Positions 35,401 to 48,633 are shown, numbered from the stretch's first letter. The stretch is DNA of 64,000 nucleotides from Adiantum capillus-veneris (GCA_014529385.2 CM043945.1:94710112-94774111), one strand, 5' to 3'. Made by a program: numbers and translations. Notes: a model not told the origin generated them from the letters alone.

Positions 35401-38400
35401 TTGACATTTTTCACTTACTTATTAAGTGACTTTTGTTCGAAATTGGGTAGGGCAATTTGACTAGGTGAATATATAAAGAAACCTAGCGCTAGCACTTTCT
35501 GGCAAAAGAGGCAGTAGGAGCACCTTGCTCACAGGCAACTTCTCAGTAGGACCCCAAGATCTCTAGCGTTTTTGCACCACAGCAAATGGGCTAGCGTTTT
35601 TGGACAAGAACCCAGATCAGCCAGCGTTTTTGCATCTGCATCAGCCTGGCGACACCAAAGGACAGATCAGCACTAGCCTTAGCAGTTTGCACCTGCAGAT
35701 CCACAGTGTGTTTGCAGCAGGACCCATTTTCAGCCCTAGCGTTTTTGGTTTGCACATCAACCTCAGAGTTTTTGTAGATCTTCGCGACGGAATCAGCCAT
35801 AGACTCAGCGTTTTCAGTTTTCAGCAGTCAGTACCCGCAGTAGAACCCCTGAACCTCACAGATCTCAGCTTCCCGCAACCGATCCTCACCGCACAGTCAG
35901 ATCCCGCGAAGTTTGCAAATTCAACACGGAAAACGCAGATTTCAGCATCTGCGTTTTCAGCGCGTCGTCGTCGTCGTCGCCATCGACATCGTCACCGACA
36001 TACAATCAGAATTCAGCAGATAAAGATTTGCAGATTTCAGCCCTTAGCATTTTCAGATTTCGGCCTGTCTCTTCGTCGTCCTCATCGTCGTCGACATCGT
36101 CGGCAAGTCCAAGCATTGTAGAGATTTGTGCAATCATAAGTAGACCGCTCTCGCCATAGAGAGTGGGGCCTTCGGAGGAGGGTTTGACAACATTCTGGTG
36201 TCGTATTCTCTTCTCTCTCTATCTCTCAGTCTCAGTACCTTCATTCACAGTGTCTATTCACTTTGTTTGTTATCATTTGCACTCTCTCACTAAAGGAACA
36301 GAAGGCTCTCCCTTCCGTAAGTAAAAGGAACCTTGAGCATAGTTCGGAGCACTCATCTTGAGCAAAGTTCAACATTCACTTCCGCTGCACCTTACATTGG
36401 TATCAGAGCTTTGGCAGTGTTCTGTATCACTCAAGGAAAGAACCACAAGAACCACAGGATTTTTTTTGCTTGTTGAGGTCGCACGTAACCCAAGACCTCT
36501 TGGGCGTGTCGATTCCTAATCGTGTTTTTGAAGAGTGACAGGAAACCCAAGAAAGAAGGGCTTGTCCAGCCTCCCCTTGTGCCTCTTCTCACTCATTGAG
36601 AGTGGACCGTGCACTTAGCGGCCCGCCACTCGAAGTGAGGTGGGAAAAAGCAACCTTGGTGTGAGCGCAAGGCCGCCAAGGGGTGCGCCCGCGGAAAAGA
36701 GTAGAACTTGGGTAAAGAGAAGATTCTTCTCTAACATAGATTGCAAGCGAAAGAAGAACCTCAAGAACCTCAAGACCCTCAACAACCCAAGAACCAAGAC
36801 CCTCAAGAACCAAGGAACCAAGACCCGCAAGAACCGGAGTTCCTCGTGAACTTAAGAACCCAAGACTTCTGTGGATGGTCATCACCCGAAGCGGAATGGA
36901 TACTTCGCATGAAGGTGGTGAGCATGAGAGAGGCGAAGAAGAATTTTCCCCACCAGGAGGTTTTTCCGACCCTCCCCCTTTCCCATCTATGACAAGGATT
37001 GCACTAACTCCTATGGAGGCTTCCGACAAGATGCTGATAGACGGAGTTAGAACGCAAAGCAAAAAAAGCAGAAAGAATGGCAGCCATAGATCGTGAATCC
37101 GCAGATAGAAGGGCAGCCATAGATCGTGAATACGAAGCAAGAATGGAAACCATAGAGCGTGAGCACGAGCAAGCACGCCTGGAAAGACAAGCCAAATTTG
37201 ATCGTGAGAACAAAGCAAGACAAGCAGAATTTGATCGTGAGAACAAAGCAGGAAAAGAAAAGAGCGACCAACACATGAAAGAGTTCTTGCGACTCTTTTC
37301 TATTGTGCAGATGCAATCTGCATAGAATCAGGAAAAGGAGACTCTCTCAGTCTCTTCTTCTCCAAAGCATGACACACATGATTTACATGATTATGATAAG
37401 CATGATAATTTGAATGACAATGATAAGCATGATGAATTGCATGATAATGACAAGCAAGATGATTTGCATGAAGATGATGTGATTGTTCACAAGGATGTAG
37501 TTGATACTTTCTCTTATGAAGCTCACCTCATTGCAGGTTGAATCAATCACGAAGAACTGATCCTTGCTCTCGAGTCTAGGTCCACAGAACCCCCACAGGA
37601 AGATCCCGAAGAACCGATCTTGGCTCTCGAGCCTAGGTCCAAAGAACCCTTACAGGAAGTACTATGCACGCATTGTTCGAGTGTTTCATTCGTGATCATT
37701 TCCTGTATTGTAGTCAGCGTCCTTATGTGATCCCTTTTCCTAGGCATGACATATTGTACGATGAGCACGATTCACTCATGAATAAGCACGGATGTATGCT
37801 GATTTCTCATGAAAAGCTCAAAAGTATGCATTCACGGAAGTCACATGCCATGTCTCTTCCTTGGCAGTTTCAAAAAGAGCACAAGAAAGATTGAGCATCA
37901 AGCATCGGCATTTCATTGTGTTTTGCCACAGTTGATTGACTTAGATCAAAAAGTCAAGATTCGATCTCATTGTTTGCGTGTGTGTGGTGAACAGATTGGC
38001 ACTCCGTCTCTTTGTTCATCTATATTGCATGCACAGTCTTTAGAGAAGACGAGATTTTTCCGAAATATACGCGCGCACGCTCGTTGCTGCTGTGCACCCA
38101 CCCTCGCTCCGCCATCGCCATCGCCACCCAGCGCCCCCCCCCCCCCCCCCCCGCGCTGCCCTCTGCCCTCTGCCCTCCCTCGCACTGCCCTCAGCCCCTG
38201 TTGCCCCCCCTTGCGCTGCCCTGTCCCAGCCCATCCGCCCACCCCCAGCCCCCGCTGCCCCCCTCGCGCTGCCATGTCCCAGCCCATCCGCCCCCCCTCA
38301 CGCTGCCCTGTCCCAGCCCATACGCCCGCCGCCGCACGCCCTCAGCCCCAGCTCTCTCGCCGCTGACCCGCTTGCCCCAGCCCGCTTTATCAACCCCCCC

Positions 38401-39556
38401 CCCCCCCCCCGACTCGGCCCGTTCGCCCGTCAATTTGGGCCCTCCGCCTCGGTTACTCCCTGCAAATTCGGCATTTGTTTCAACTCCTTGGAGCAGTGTT
38501 GGCGCGCCCTCCCGTCGTCCTCTTCTTACGCCACAGCAATAGACACAGATGGAGGCTCCAGCTTCGCCACAGAGGGACTCACCAGAAGCCCCCTCGCCCG
38601 ACCCCGCTGAGCCCACCATTCCACTTGCTCTCTCGCCTACAGAGCAAGCGAGCCTTGCCGCCGAGGTAGAGCGATTGTAGGCGACCTCGGTCATCTGCAA
38701 GATTCTCGGCACCCGACCTAGCAGAGGAGAGCTGCAAGACCTTCTCCAGGCCCGCCTTCTCGCAGAGGTGGGAAAGATTTTGGATGTCCAGATTCTCGGA
38801 CGGGGGTACTATCAGATCGAGTTTGAGTCCTCCGAGATGGCGTCCAAGGTCATAGCTATGAGTCCACTGGCCATCCGAGCCTCACGTGCCCACTTTCGAC
38901 AGTGGCGACATGGTTTTGACCCAGCTTCGGATGTTCTAGTAGAGGAGGCAAACATCCCCATCTCAGTCTGATTTCCGGGTTTACGGAGAGAGTACCTACC
39001 ACTTCTTTCCAGGTTCGGTTCCGCCATTGGGACTGTCCTGGAGACACCTCGCACGGCAGCATCAGTAGCTGCCAAGGCGGCTGGCATTCCCTCAGTTCGA
39101 GTTTTGGTCAGAGATACCCACACTCTCCCGAAGGTTATCCTTTTACCTCGAGTGAGTGGGGGTTGGTTTCGACAGAGTGTGAAGTACTCGGGCCTCCCGA
39201 ACCAGTGCTTCATTTGCCGATAGATGGGCCATCTAGCGAAGGCCTATCCACGGAGGAGGCCGAGACCTGCACCACAGCCTTAGCCTCAGCCTGCCAGGGC
39301 TGGCCCGCAGCCACAGCCAGCGGCCACAGCGTACAGATGCAGAGCCACCCTCCGAGCCTGGGGCTCCAGCGGAGGAGGGGTGGCAGCAGGCCCGTGGCCG
39401 CCGACGCCAGGGGCCACAGCGTCAGCCTGGCACTCAGAGTGGCCCTCAGGTTCCTTCTCAGCAGCAGTGGGTTCCCACGAGGAACCATTTTGGTCCTCTC
39501 GAGCAAGAGGAGATCCCTACACCAGCCTCCACCTCCACTTCTCCCTTGACAGCCGC

Positions 39557-39590
<34 letters not shown>

Positions 39591-42500
39591 GAGTTCCCCC
39601 CCTTTGCCTCATCCTCCCCGCCTTCTGCCCCCGTCGCCTCTCCACCTCGCCCCTCTACCTCTGTCGCCCCATCCCGCCCCTCTTCTCCTCCACTCTCCGC
39701 AACTCCCTCTCCCCCCTCCTGCTCCAGTTCCTCAGTCGGCTCAGGAGACTAGTCCCTCTCCGGCGGCTAGGAGATCTCTAGGCAACGCCTTTGCCACGAC
39801 TCGCCTAGCGCAAGAGGGTCAGCCCTTCTTGTGGCCCCCTCTGCAGATTCAGACATCCTCCCTTGCAGCCATCCCTCGTGGGCTGACGAGCATTGACATC
39901 AGACGCCGCTGGGACTTCTTCGACTACGGGTTCACTCGTTTTCTCGGAGATTCCGCAGCAGACCATGAGGCAGCCTGTTTCAGGGTCCATGTTTTGTTCC
40001 TCGCCGCTAGGGGGACAGAGGCCCTGGACTCAGCAGTTGGTTTCTCCTTCCCCCTCTGTGGTAGGGCCGATTCAAAGTGGTCCCTTGACTCAGTGGTGGA
40101 ATGGTTACATACACAGGTCTTAGAGTTCTCTCACCACATGGGAGAACTTGGAGTTACAGATATGCTACAGACTTTGTGGCCATTGGCCAAGTTTGCGGTG
40201 ACACCCCCAGACTCAGTAGGATGTAGGCACATTGTGGTGTACTTCTTTGCTGATACGCAGTGTTTGCCTTGCTATGTATACATTCATGAGGACTCCTGGA
40301 CAGAGGAGGTTGCGTTACGTACAGCTCGCTCTGCTTGGGCTTGGGCTAGGCACTCACTGCAGTCACGCCTATCTAGAGGACGCTCGGATGCGGATTACTC
40401 CCCATCCAAGCCTGCCTCGAAGATAGCCCGTCTTGCTGCTGCAGCAGCATCTGTTCTCTCTCGCTCCCCATGAGGATCGTCTCATGGAACGTGCAAGGAC
40501 TAGGTGGGCCCCAGTTTCAGCAACAGCGGGGCCGATTGCGTCAGGAGCTTCAGCGTTGCCTTGTGGGAGGAGAGATTGATCTCCTCATGCTTCAGGAGCA
40601 CCATCTGTGTGAGAGCCGCATTCGGCGTTGTGGTCAGATTTTGCGTGGACGTTATGATACCTTTTGGTCAGCTGCTTTTGGACCTGGAGGCATCCAGGGA
40701 GAGGTATGTATGACTATTGCCGACTCACTGCAGCAGGCCATTGTGGGCAGAGGGATTATTGTGTTAGGCAGGGCTCAGTGGATTACTATGCAGGTTCAGG
40801 GTGGCCTTGTGGGCTTCCTGAACATCTATGCGCCCAATGTGGGGAGTGCTCGTGCAGAGTTTTGGTCACAGATTGTTGAGTCTTTGCCGCAGGCCGATCA
40901 TTGGTGTATAGGAGTGGACTTCAACATGTTGGAGGACCCTTCTGACAGGATTGGTGGCAGCCATGCCACTGTGCATGGAGTCAAGTTGGCAACTTGGGAG
41001 AGGTTGTGTATGACTTTGAGGGTCTCGGATACATGGCAGCACTCTGGTTTTGTGAGGCCCACAGACAGTCTTACCTTCTCTAGATCGGACCGCAGAGTGG
41101 GAGGAGTGAATCTATCGCGCATAGATCGCTTCTACACTAGTGACCACTTCAGTGACATGGGGGGTTCCGTGGGCATCCTGGTAGGGACTTCCTTCTCGAA
41201 CCATGCACTAGTGATCCTCACAGTGGCTGACAGGCTCTTCAAATCGATCCTGCTGAACCAAGAGGATCATCGGTCTAGAATATCATCGATCCTAGGAATC
41301 GAAAATCTGTTATTGATACTGATTTTGTTGAGAGCTCTATAGTCAATGCACATTCTTTAAGATCCATCTTTCTTCAAAACCAACAACACCGGAGAGCAGT
41401 AAGGTGAAGTACTCCGCTGGATAAGACCCTTTTCCAAGAGGTCTTTCACTTGGTTCATAATCTCTTCATTCTGGGCTCGACTCACACGGAAAGGTGGCCG
41501 GTTCGATGGTGTGCTTCCAGGTATCATATCAATGGTATGATCCTCAGGACGAGCTGGTGGCAACTCCCCTAGCAGGCCTTCAGAAAAGCAATCGGCATGA
41601 GTGTGGAGAAAATCTTGGCGTTCTTTTTCTAGATCAGACAATTTGTCCTACGATCATTCATTCAACTCTTTCAAAAAGATCGAGTAAACAAAGAGACTGG
41701 ATTTCATTAATTTTGAAACAGCCGAAGCCGATACAATAGGGACAGACTCGCCCTTAAGTTTCACATCAAGTACAATGGTTCGGCCCTTTTCTGTAGTAAA
41801 AGTCGCTTTTCTCGCCCGATAGTCGACCACGACGTTGTTCTTATGGTACCAGGGAATTCCCAGGAGGACATCACAACCTTCCAAGGTATTATGTAGAAGT
41901 CCTCGTACCCCAAATACGCCTGACAATGCAGCTGAAGTTTGCCAATGGACAGGTGCAATGGCTACATCCCTGCCGCGTGCCGCTAGAACTGCCTCTGCTT
42001 GTGGTCCCATCCAATCGGGTGTAATCTCGAGCCGCACCGCCAATTCAGGTGAAATGAAGCTGGCCTTGGCTCCTCCATCAAAGAAAATCGGGGCTTCTTG
42101 ATTTTTCGCTTTGCCCCAAGCTCGGCAAAGTTGTGTACTCTCATCAATCGTACTTGGGTCAGTACCCATGCAATCTGGAACCAGTCCTGCTTTCATCTTG
42201 CCTTTCCGTCCACATTCCTCAGTTGCTTTTGAACTCTATGGCCTTTCTCCATCTTGTCCTTTCTGTGCCTTTTTAGGGCACTTCGCGGTACTTTCATTTT
42301 TAGAAGTCTGCTCGGTTTTCTGCGTCATGATCTCATCTGTGGGGTAAGTCAAACTACCTGAGTGTATGGCAAAGCCCCGTTTCGCATGACTCATCAGTTC
42401 TTGAATAGAATCTGACTTTTGCTCTAAGTAATGATCTCGGATCTTCGTAGGAAGTCCCAAAGTAAACCACTCAATCTGTTCTTTAAACGAGATCTTCTTA

Positions 42501-45500
42501 AATGAAGAAGCGGGTAGAAAAGAGCTCCAAAATCTCTCGCAATATGCGTCCAAGGTATCTTTCTTGGTCATCCGGAGATGGTTCCAAGCAGTTCGTATGT
42601 CGCGTTCGTACTCCCAAGTCAACCAAGAAGAAATAAGAAGCCTTTTAAATTTCAGCCACTTAACTCGCGCTTTCTTGTTCACTAGAAGAGTGGACCACCA
42701 TGTTCGAGCATTTCCCTTCAAGTAAGAGGTAGCCCTCCGGTTGGAGTGCTCTGAGTAATGCCCTCCAGAGAAAGCTATATCAACTGCTGTATGAAGGCCA
42801 AAGCCCTCAAAGCATCTCGGAATCCAGAAAGAGTGTCAAATTTAATTGATTGTCCACCTTCTTTAAATTCTCGAACTTTCTTGCTTTATCCTCCAGTAAG
42901 TCATATTAGTTGGCTTTATAGGAATCTTCTTCTTTGCATAAAATCTGTGATCTTGGAAGTCCGAACTATCCAAAGACGAGTCCTCTACAGAACTGTCAAA
43001 AACTGGGCGAAACGTAGGCTTCTTTGCCTTTTTCTTGCCCTTTCTGGAGCTTTGCTTTTTGCTTCGCTTTTTCCCTTTCTTGTCTTCTTCGCTCGAGTCA
43101 GAAGAGCTAGAAGAACTGTTAGAAGAAGAGCTGGATATCCCTTCAAATCGCACATGTTTCTTCTGTTTTTGTGCCGAGGCAAAAGAAGATTGACGACCCA
43201 AATAACCCATGAAGTCAGTTCCTTTCTTTTGCTTTTTGTCGTGCTTTTTGGCTTTGTTGGTTGCATCAAAAAGCTGGGTAATCCGTGTATCAACCACCTC
43301 TTCCAATTCTTGCTCTGTTAACATCCTCGAAGTAGGAGGTTTCTTGAGTGCCGGTTTGAGGGGTGGTTATGTGGCCCTCCGCCACTGAGAGTGCACTTCG
43401 TCGAAGGATATCTGAGTCAAAAATTTTGCAAATTTCAGATCCTTCGCAAGATTGATCATCATCTTTGTCGCATCGTCAACCAATTGTCGACGCTCCATCT
43501 CTTCAATCTCCGCCTGAGTAGGCCGAGGCGGGCCGTACTCCTCGTGAGAATCTTCTTCGTGATCTCTTCCCACATCCCCAAATGCAGAGCAAGTCGACTG
43601 ATCTCTGTTTGAATCCATAAGTGTCACGAGAAAAGGATTGGATTTCCTGGTAAAAGAGAAATCGGTCGAGCTCTGATACCACTGTAACAGACTTGGACAC
43701 TCCAAGTCAAGATTCTACCTCGACACAGCAGAGATTCACTTGAAAACAGTTCACAGTTCACGATTGATTCGACATGGCCCGGCGGAGTTCTGTGCCTAGA
43801 GATATTGGCCCCAAAGACTGGCGCCCCTTTCGGTATTTCTTTTTGTATTAATCTAACGTTGCGTGACACATCCAACCCTATGTGTCCGTGGACAAGCTAC
43901 AGCATGACCAGGGTTCAGTTTGGTTCAGTCAGTCTAGAATAGGAAGTGATCTGGCACTTTTGTGAGTCTGTTCGCTGACCATGCATGTCCAAACACTTAT
44001 ATTAAATGCATATGCTCCGGTTGCACACAGCATGATCATAAGCATTCCCATCAGAATCCATCAGGGGAATTTTTAAGTGCATTTAGCCTATTTTCCCTAT
44101 TTTTGACATTTTTCACTTATTATTTTTAAGTGACTTTTGTTGGAAAGTAGATAGGGCAAATTGAGTAAGTTTGTATATAAGCAAACCTAGACTAGTACTA
44201 ATTGGCAGAAGAGGCAGCAGGAGCACTCGCTCAACAGGCAACTTCTCAGCAGAACCCCAAGCCCTAGCGTTTTTGCTTCACAGCATAAAGCTAGCGTTTT
44301 TTGGATCAGATCAGCCTTGGCATTTTGTGCACAGCAGATCAGCCCCGGATCCATCACGACACAGCAGATCAGCCTAGCGTTCTGCATTTGCAGAACAACC
44401 GGCGACATATTTGCAGATTTTCAGCCCTAGCGTTTTTGCCTCTGCATCATAACCCAGCGTTATGCAGATTCCCCGCGACGGAACATCAAGAAACCTCAGC
44501 ATTTTCAGTTTTCAGCCCTTAGACACCGCAGATCAAGTCTCGAACCTCACAGATCTCACCTTCCCGCAGCAATTCCTCGCCACACAGTCAGTTTCCGCAA
44601 GGTTTACAGTTTCAGCCCGGAAAACACGGATTTCAGCATCTGCATTTTCAGCGCGTCGTCATCGCATCGTCGCTATCGACATTGTCATCAACATAGAGTC
44701 AGAATTCAGCAGATAACGATTTGCAGATTTCAGCCATTAGCATTTTCAGATTTCAGCCCGTCTTGTCGTCGTCCTCATCATCGTCGACATCGTCGGCAAG
44801 CCCAAGCATTGTAGAGATTTGTGCAATCATAAGTAGACCGCTCTCGCCATAGAGAGTGGGGCCTTCAGAGGAGGGTTTTACAACGTCTCTGGTGTCGTAT
44901 TCTCTTCTCTATCTCTCAGTCTCATACACTTTCATGCACAGTGTCCATTCACTTTGTTTGTGTTCATTGCACTCTCTCGTTAAGAACGGAAGGCTCTCCC
45001 TTCCATAAGAACAAAAGGAACCTTGAGCACAGTTCAAAGCACTCATCTTGAGCAAAGTTCAAACATTCCTTCCGCTGCACCTTACATCTAAGTTCAAAAG
45101 TACAAGGGAGTGGGAGGGTTCTCACTCTGAGACTCTGCGCCCAGATTCTTTGCAGAGTGGGAGCCCAACCACTTATTTAAAGGTTTACAAGGGATGCCAA
45201 AAGCAGAGCCCCAAAAGCTTCAAAATCAAAAGCTTCTTTTAAAATCAACTTAAAATAAAGCAGTTTATCCAAAGCTTCTCAAAAATAAAGCAAGGCTTCC
45301 AAAAAGCTTCTAAAAATTTGTGTAGCATTCTCATGCGCCAAAAGCTGCAATTCCGTACAGCTGCCGCTTTTTTCCACCGCAACTTGCGCCGCAGATCATG
45401 GGTCCGTACAGCATGCCACGTCAGCAAGTCTTCGTAATTTTCGGGACTGCCTACTAGAGAGAGTGTGTGAGTCTGCTACCACGTCATGACATCACCAGTT

Positions 45501-48408
45501 TGTGACACCGTTGACTTTGCCATATGCTCGACACGATTCATTTGTACTTTCAAGGCGTATGCCATAGATGTCAGGTACTCATCCAATGGCCTGTTTAGCT
45601 CGTTTGGCTGGAGATGGTTTTGGGTTTCTGTCGACCATCGGCACGGGCGTCGCTCCGCTGGTCTGTCAATGCGTTGGGGACAACCAAAATAGTTATGTCC
45701 TGTTTGAAAGAATCCAAAACATCGGCCTTCTTATAAAAAGGTGTCTGGTTGTTGAGGTGTCAAACGAGGCCTTTGAGATTGGGTTTCACGAGACTCCCCA
45801 AAAGTTGTTCGTTGTTGTTGAAAGTTCTGGTTAGTGGCCGGAGGTTCTTCTGTGGTAAACTCCAGTTTTCCCTTTTCCCTTCATCAATTTGTAGCCGATC
45901 GCAGCATGGTCCATAAGCTGTGCATGGTGGAGACTTGCTTGAAGAGAGAACATTCTTGCAATGGTGATGGTAGTCCAATGGTGTATCACTCGCAGTGGGC
46001 CTCCAAGGGAACGAACCTAAAGAAGGATACCGGAAGGTATACGTCCAGAAAGATTTGGTTATAGTCGCCCATGGTCTCTGTGGCAAGCATTTTGAAATTG
46101 CCCCATTCTGCCAAGATCCGGACTTCAAACATAGAAGTCAATATAACTACGTGCAAATACTGTCTTGAAAGCTTGCCAGGTCCTTGAAGCATGCGGTTGT
46201 GTCGAGCTTGAACTCCACCACTGGATAGCATTATCTTTAAGAAATTCTACTGCTCGAGAAATCTTGGATTCTTCTGTGTAGTTCCCCAAAGCATAGATGT
46301 TGTCAAATTGTTGAGGAACTGCAATGCTTTCTTCAGATCTTTCATCCCGGAGAAAGTGAAAAATTTGATTGTCGTGCCGCCATCCTTGAAATCTTTGGGT
46401 TTGTTAGGCGTGTATCCCAGGAACGGATAATAAGGATATCCATATGGGCTCCAACCATTGTAGCCTGGTGGCAGAGGTGGTGGGGGAGGTGGGGGCAACG
46501 GTAGCGGCAAAGACAATTGCACTGGATCACGGTCAGATGGCTGCACCATATTCTTGAAGACTCCCCCGATCGAAACAGACGGCTAGGAAGGTCACCGGTT
46601 GGAAGCTCTCGTACTTTCTGCTACCAGAGGAGGAGGTACCACCTGGGGCATCAGAGGGGGTAACATGTAATTCAAAAATTGTTGAAAACTTTGTTGTATC
46701 GAAAGATTCTGCTGAGGATGCCATGAAAGAATGTCGCAAAGCTCATCGAGAAGAAACTGCAAATATTATGTTAAATCGATGAACGCCATGTCTTGGGTTC
46801 TTTATGGCTTATGCCCTATAAGACAGCGCGGTGAAGATAGGAGCGCACCCGATGCACGATGAAGTAAGGGTGGAAGTGGCTAATAAATCCGGGGTCGGGC
46901 ACGACGATTCTTCGAATAAAATTCGGGTAGACTTTGGAAGCGCCAGTTTGCTCTCTATGCTCTTTTTTAGGACCGGTATGCTTTTAGAAAAGCACATGCC
47001 TAATGCTCTGATACCACTGTCACAGGACGGGCACCACACGCCAATAGAAACGAACAGACTGAACAGACTTTTAGCACTTCGATAACAACTAAACTGAAAG
47101 AGGAGAGCACACGCAACACGGAGTGGCGGAATTCCACCCCAAAAAATACTGGCCCCAAATCTTGGTGCCCCTTTCGGTATTTCTTTATATTACTTGAACT
47201 CAGTACAATGCCGGTACTCGCGCTCTGCACCTTCACACTGAAGCGTGCCAGAGACCGAGCCCTTTGCACATATTTAAAAGCCCTTGGCCTCAAAAGCAGT
47301 TACATAAAAAGCAATAAACTCAAAAGCATCTAGTCCAAAAACGCTGCATCTAAAAAATTACCAACGCGTTTTACGAAAATTCGTACAGGCTGCCACATCA
47401 GCACAGTCAGCGCAAATTGCGGAAATGCGTATTGTTTGCCGCGTCAGCAATCTTGTGCATATTGCGAAAATCCATACTGCTCTACCACGTCATCAGCTGG
47501 TTACGCTATCTTTTATGTGTGTAAGGGTCCAGCTTTATTTTAATGCCTTTATGTCACTTGGGCCCCATCGGACGGGGTCCCATAAGTTGGTAGGACTTCT
47601 TCTGTGCTGCTTCTTCTTAGGGTTTAGGCCCCTCGGTCGGGATCTGTAGGTTGGCTCCGTTCTTCAGTGGCTTGAACGTCAGCAGTTTGTGACAAGAAGT
47701 CTTGCCGTTTTATGCATATCAAACCTGACCTTCTGACACAAAGCAAGTGTGCACAAATTCATCCATGTCCTTCTTGAGCTAAGGGCAATGGAAATACTCT
47801 AATACCATTTGTAGCAGGCCTGGACACCCAAGCGAAATCAATTGCAACATACATGAGAAACTGCAACAATAGAACTTGAAATAGAGAGAGAAGAGGAGCG
47901 TCGACACGAAGCGGTGGAGTTCCACTTCCAAATGCTCTGGCCCCAAAGTTTGGCGTCCCTATCGATACTTCCGGCCAAAGTTTGGCATCCCTATCGATAC
48001 TTCCTTCTTTATTACTTCACAAAGGTACAATAGCAGGGCCTTTGCTCTACATTCCATTGAATCTAGAATGCCAACGAGAGAAAGACCTCGATGCATATTT
48101 AAAGGCCCCTCGCCTTGAAAAGCAACTGCTATGAAAAGCACTACTCCTCAACAGCACCGTATGCCTAAATTGGCACTCAAAGGCTGCTCCGTAAAAATAC
48201 GGAGATTTCTTACAGTGCCATGTCAATAGTTCCGCGAATCGCAGGTGTCCGTACAACTCGCCACGTCAACAAGGGATTCGCAGTTTTAGGGTTTTAGGCC
48301 CCTCGGTCACACTTTTAAGTTGGTAGCGTTAGGTTTTAAAAACTCTAACCCGCTTGGGATCCTTGCCACGTCACAAGTGAGTATAAAAATACACTTTAGG
48401 TTTATTTC

Positions 48409-48472
<64 letters not shown>

Positions 48473-48602
48473 TTATCAGCATTTTAGAAGAGGTCACCTT
48501 GGGCGTTTTCCTAATTGCCCCCATTGCCCTTCACCTTGAGGTCCTTCCCCTTGGAGTTTTTACAACCCCATTTTGGTTGGTCCTGTTTCTATTGTCATCC
48601 CC

Positions 48603-48633
<31 letters not shown>

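Larger units (their letters stand above)
35156..38060 (+). mobile_element. element F: LTR element with unusual coding region, 5' part
   Basis: Begins inside the chromodomain of A. It has a 1,241-bp 5' LTR, an iMet primer site and about 1.65 kb of internal sequence holding a coiled-coil ORF. No protease, reverse transcriptase or integrase is seen in what remains. The right edge near 38060 is where LINE-like C-rich sequence begins. The 3' LTR is missing, but a solo LTR of the same family lies at 43857..45086. Confidence 0.7.
38090..41234 (+). mobile_element. LINE fragment, 5' half
   Basis: C-rich 5' region (38090..38540) with long C runs, ORF1 with an RNA-binding-type domain, and ORF2 only through the endonuclease. 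At 41234/41235 the LINE meets the reverse transcriptase of element B, so its own reverse transcriptase and tail are lost. The left border with F is imprecise. Confidence 0.7.
41235..45507 (-). mobile_element. element B: Ty3/gypsy relative of A, 5' half, inverted
   Basis: Minus strand: 5' LTR (43683..45507, split by a solo LTR), primer site, gag, protease, reverse transcriptase start. It breaks off at 41235 against the LINE. LTR, gag and protease match A closely, in opposite orientation. A candidate 5-bp flank at its outer end is CCGTT (45508..45512). Confidence 0.85.
45508..47694 (-). mobile_element. element C: Ty3/gypsy element, 5' part
   Basis: Minus strand: 5' LTR 47018..47694, iMet primer site (47003..47016), leader, gag to 45508, where B inserted. 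The rest is not found on the other side of B. Its LTR shares the conserved GGCCCCAAA..CCCCTTTCGGTATTTC block with A, B and D. Confidence 0.75.

Noticed and set aside
35600-36121. 173-residue plus-strand ORF in the F LTR
   Set aside because: It reads through the CTAGCGTTTTTG repeats and a CGTCGTCGT run in an LTR; it is broken in the solo LTR.
38092-38712. Overlapping Pro-rich and Gly-rich ORFs of about 170 residues on both strands
   Set aside because: They follow the C-rich 5' region of the LINE, with no motif and several open frames at once.
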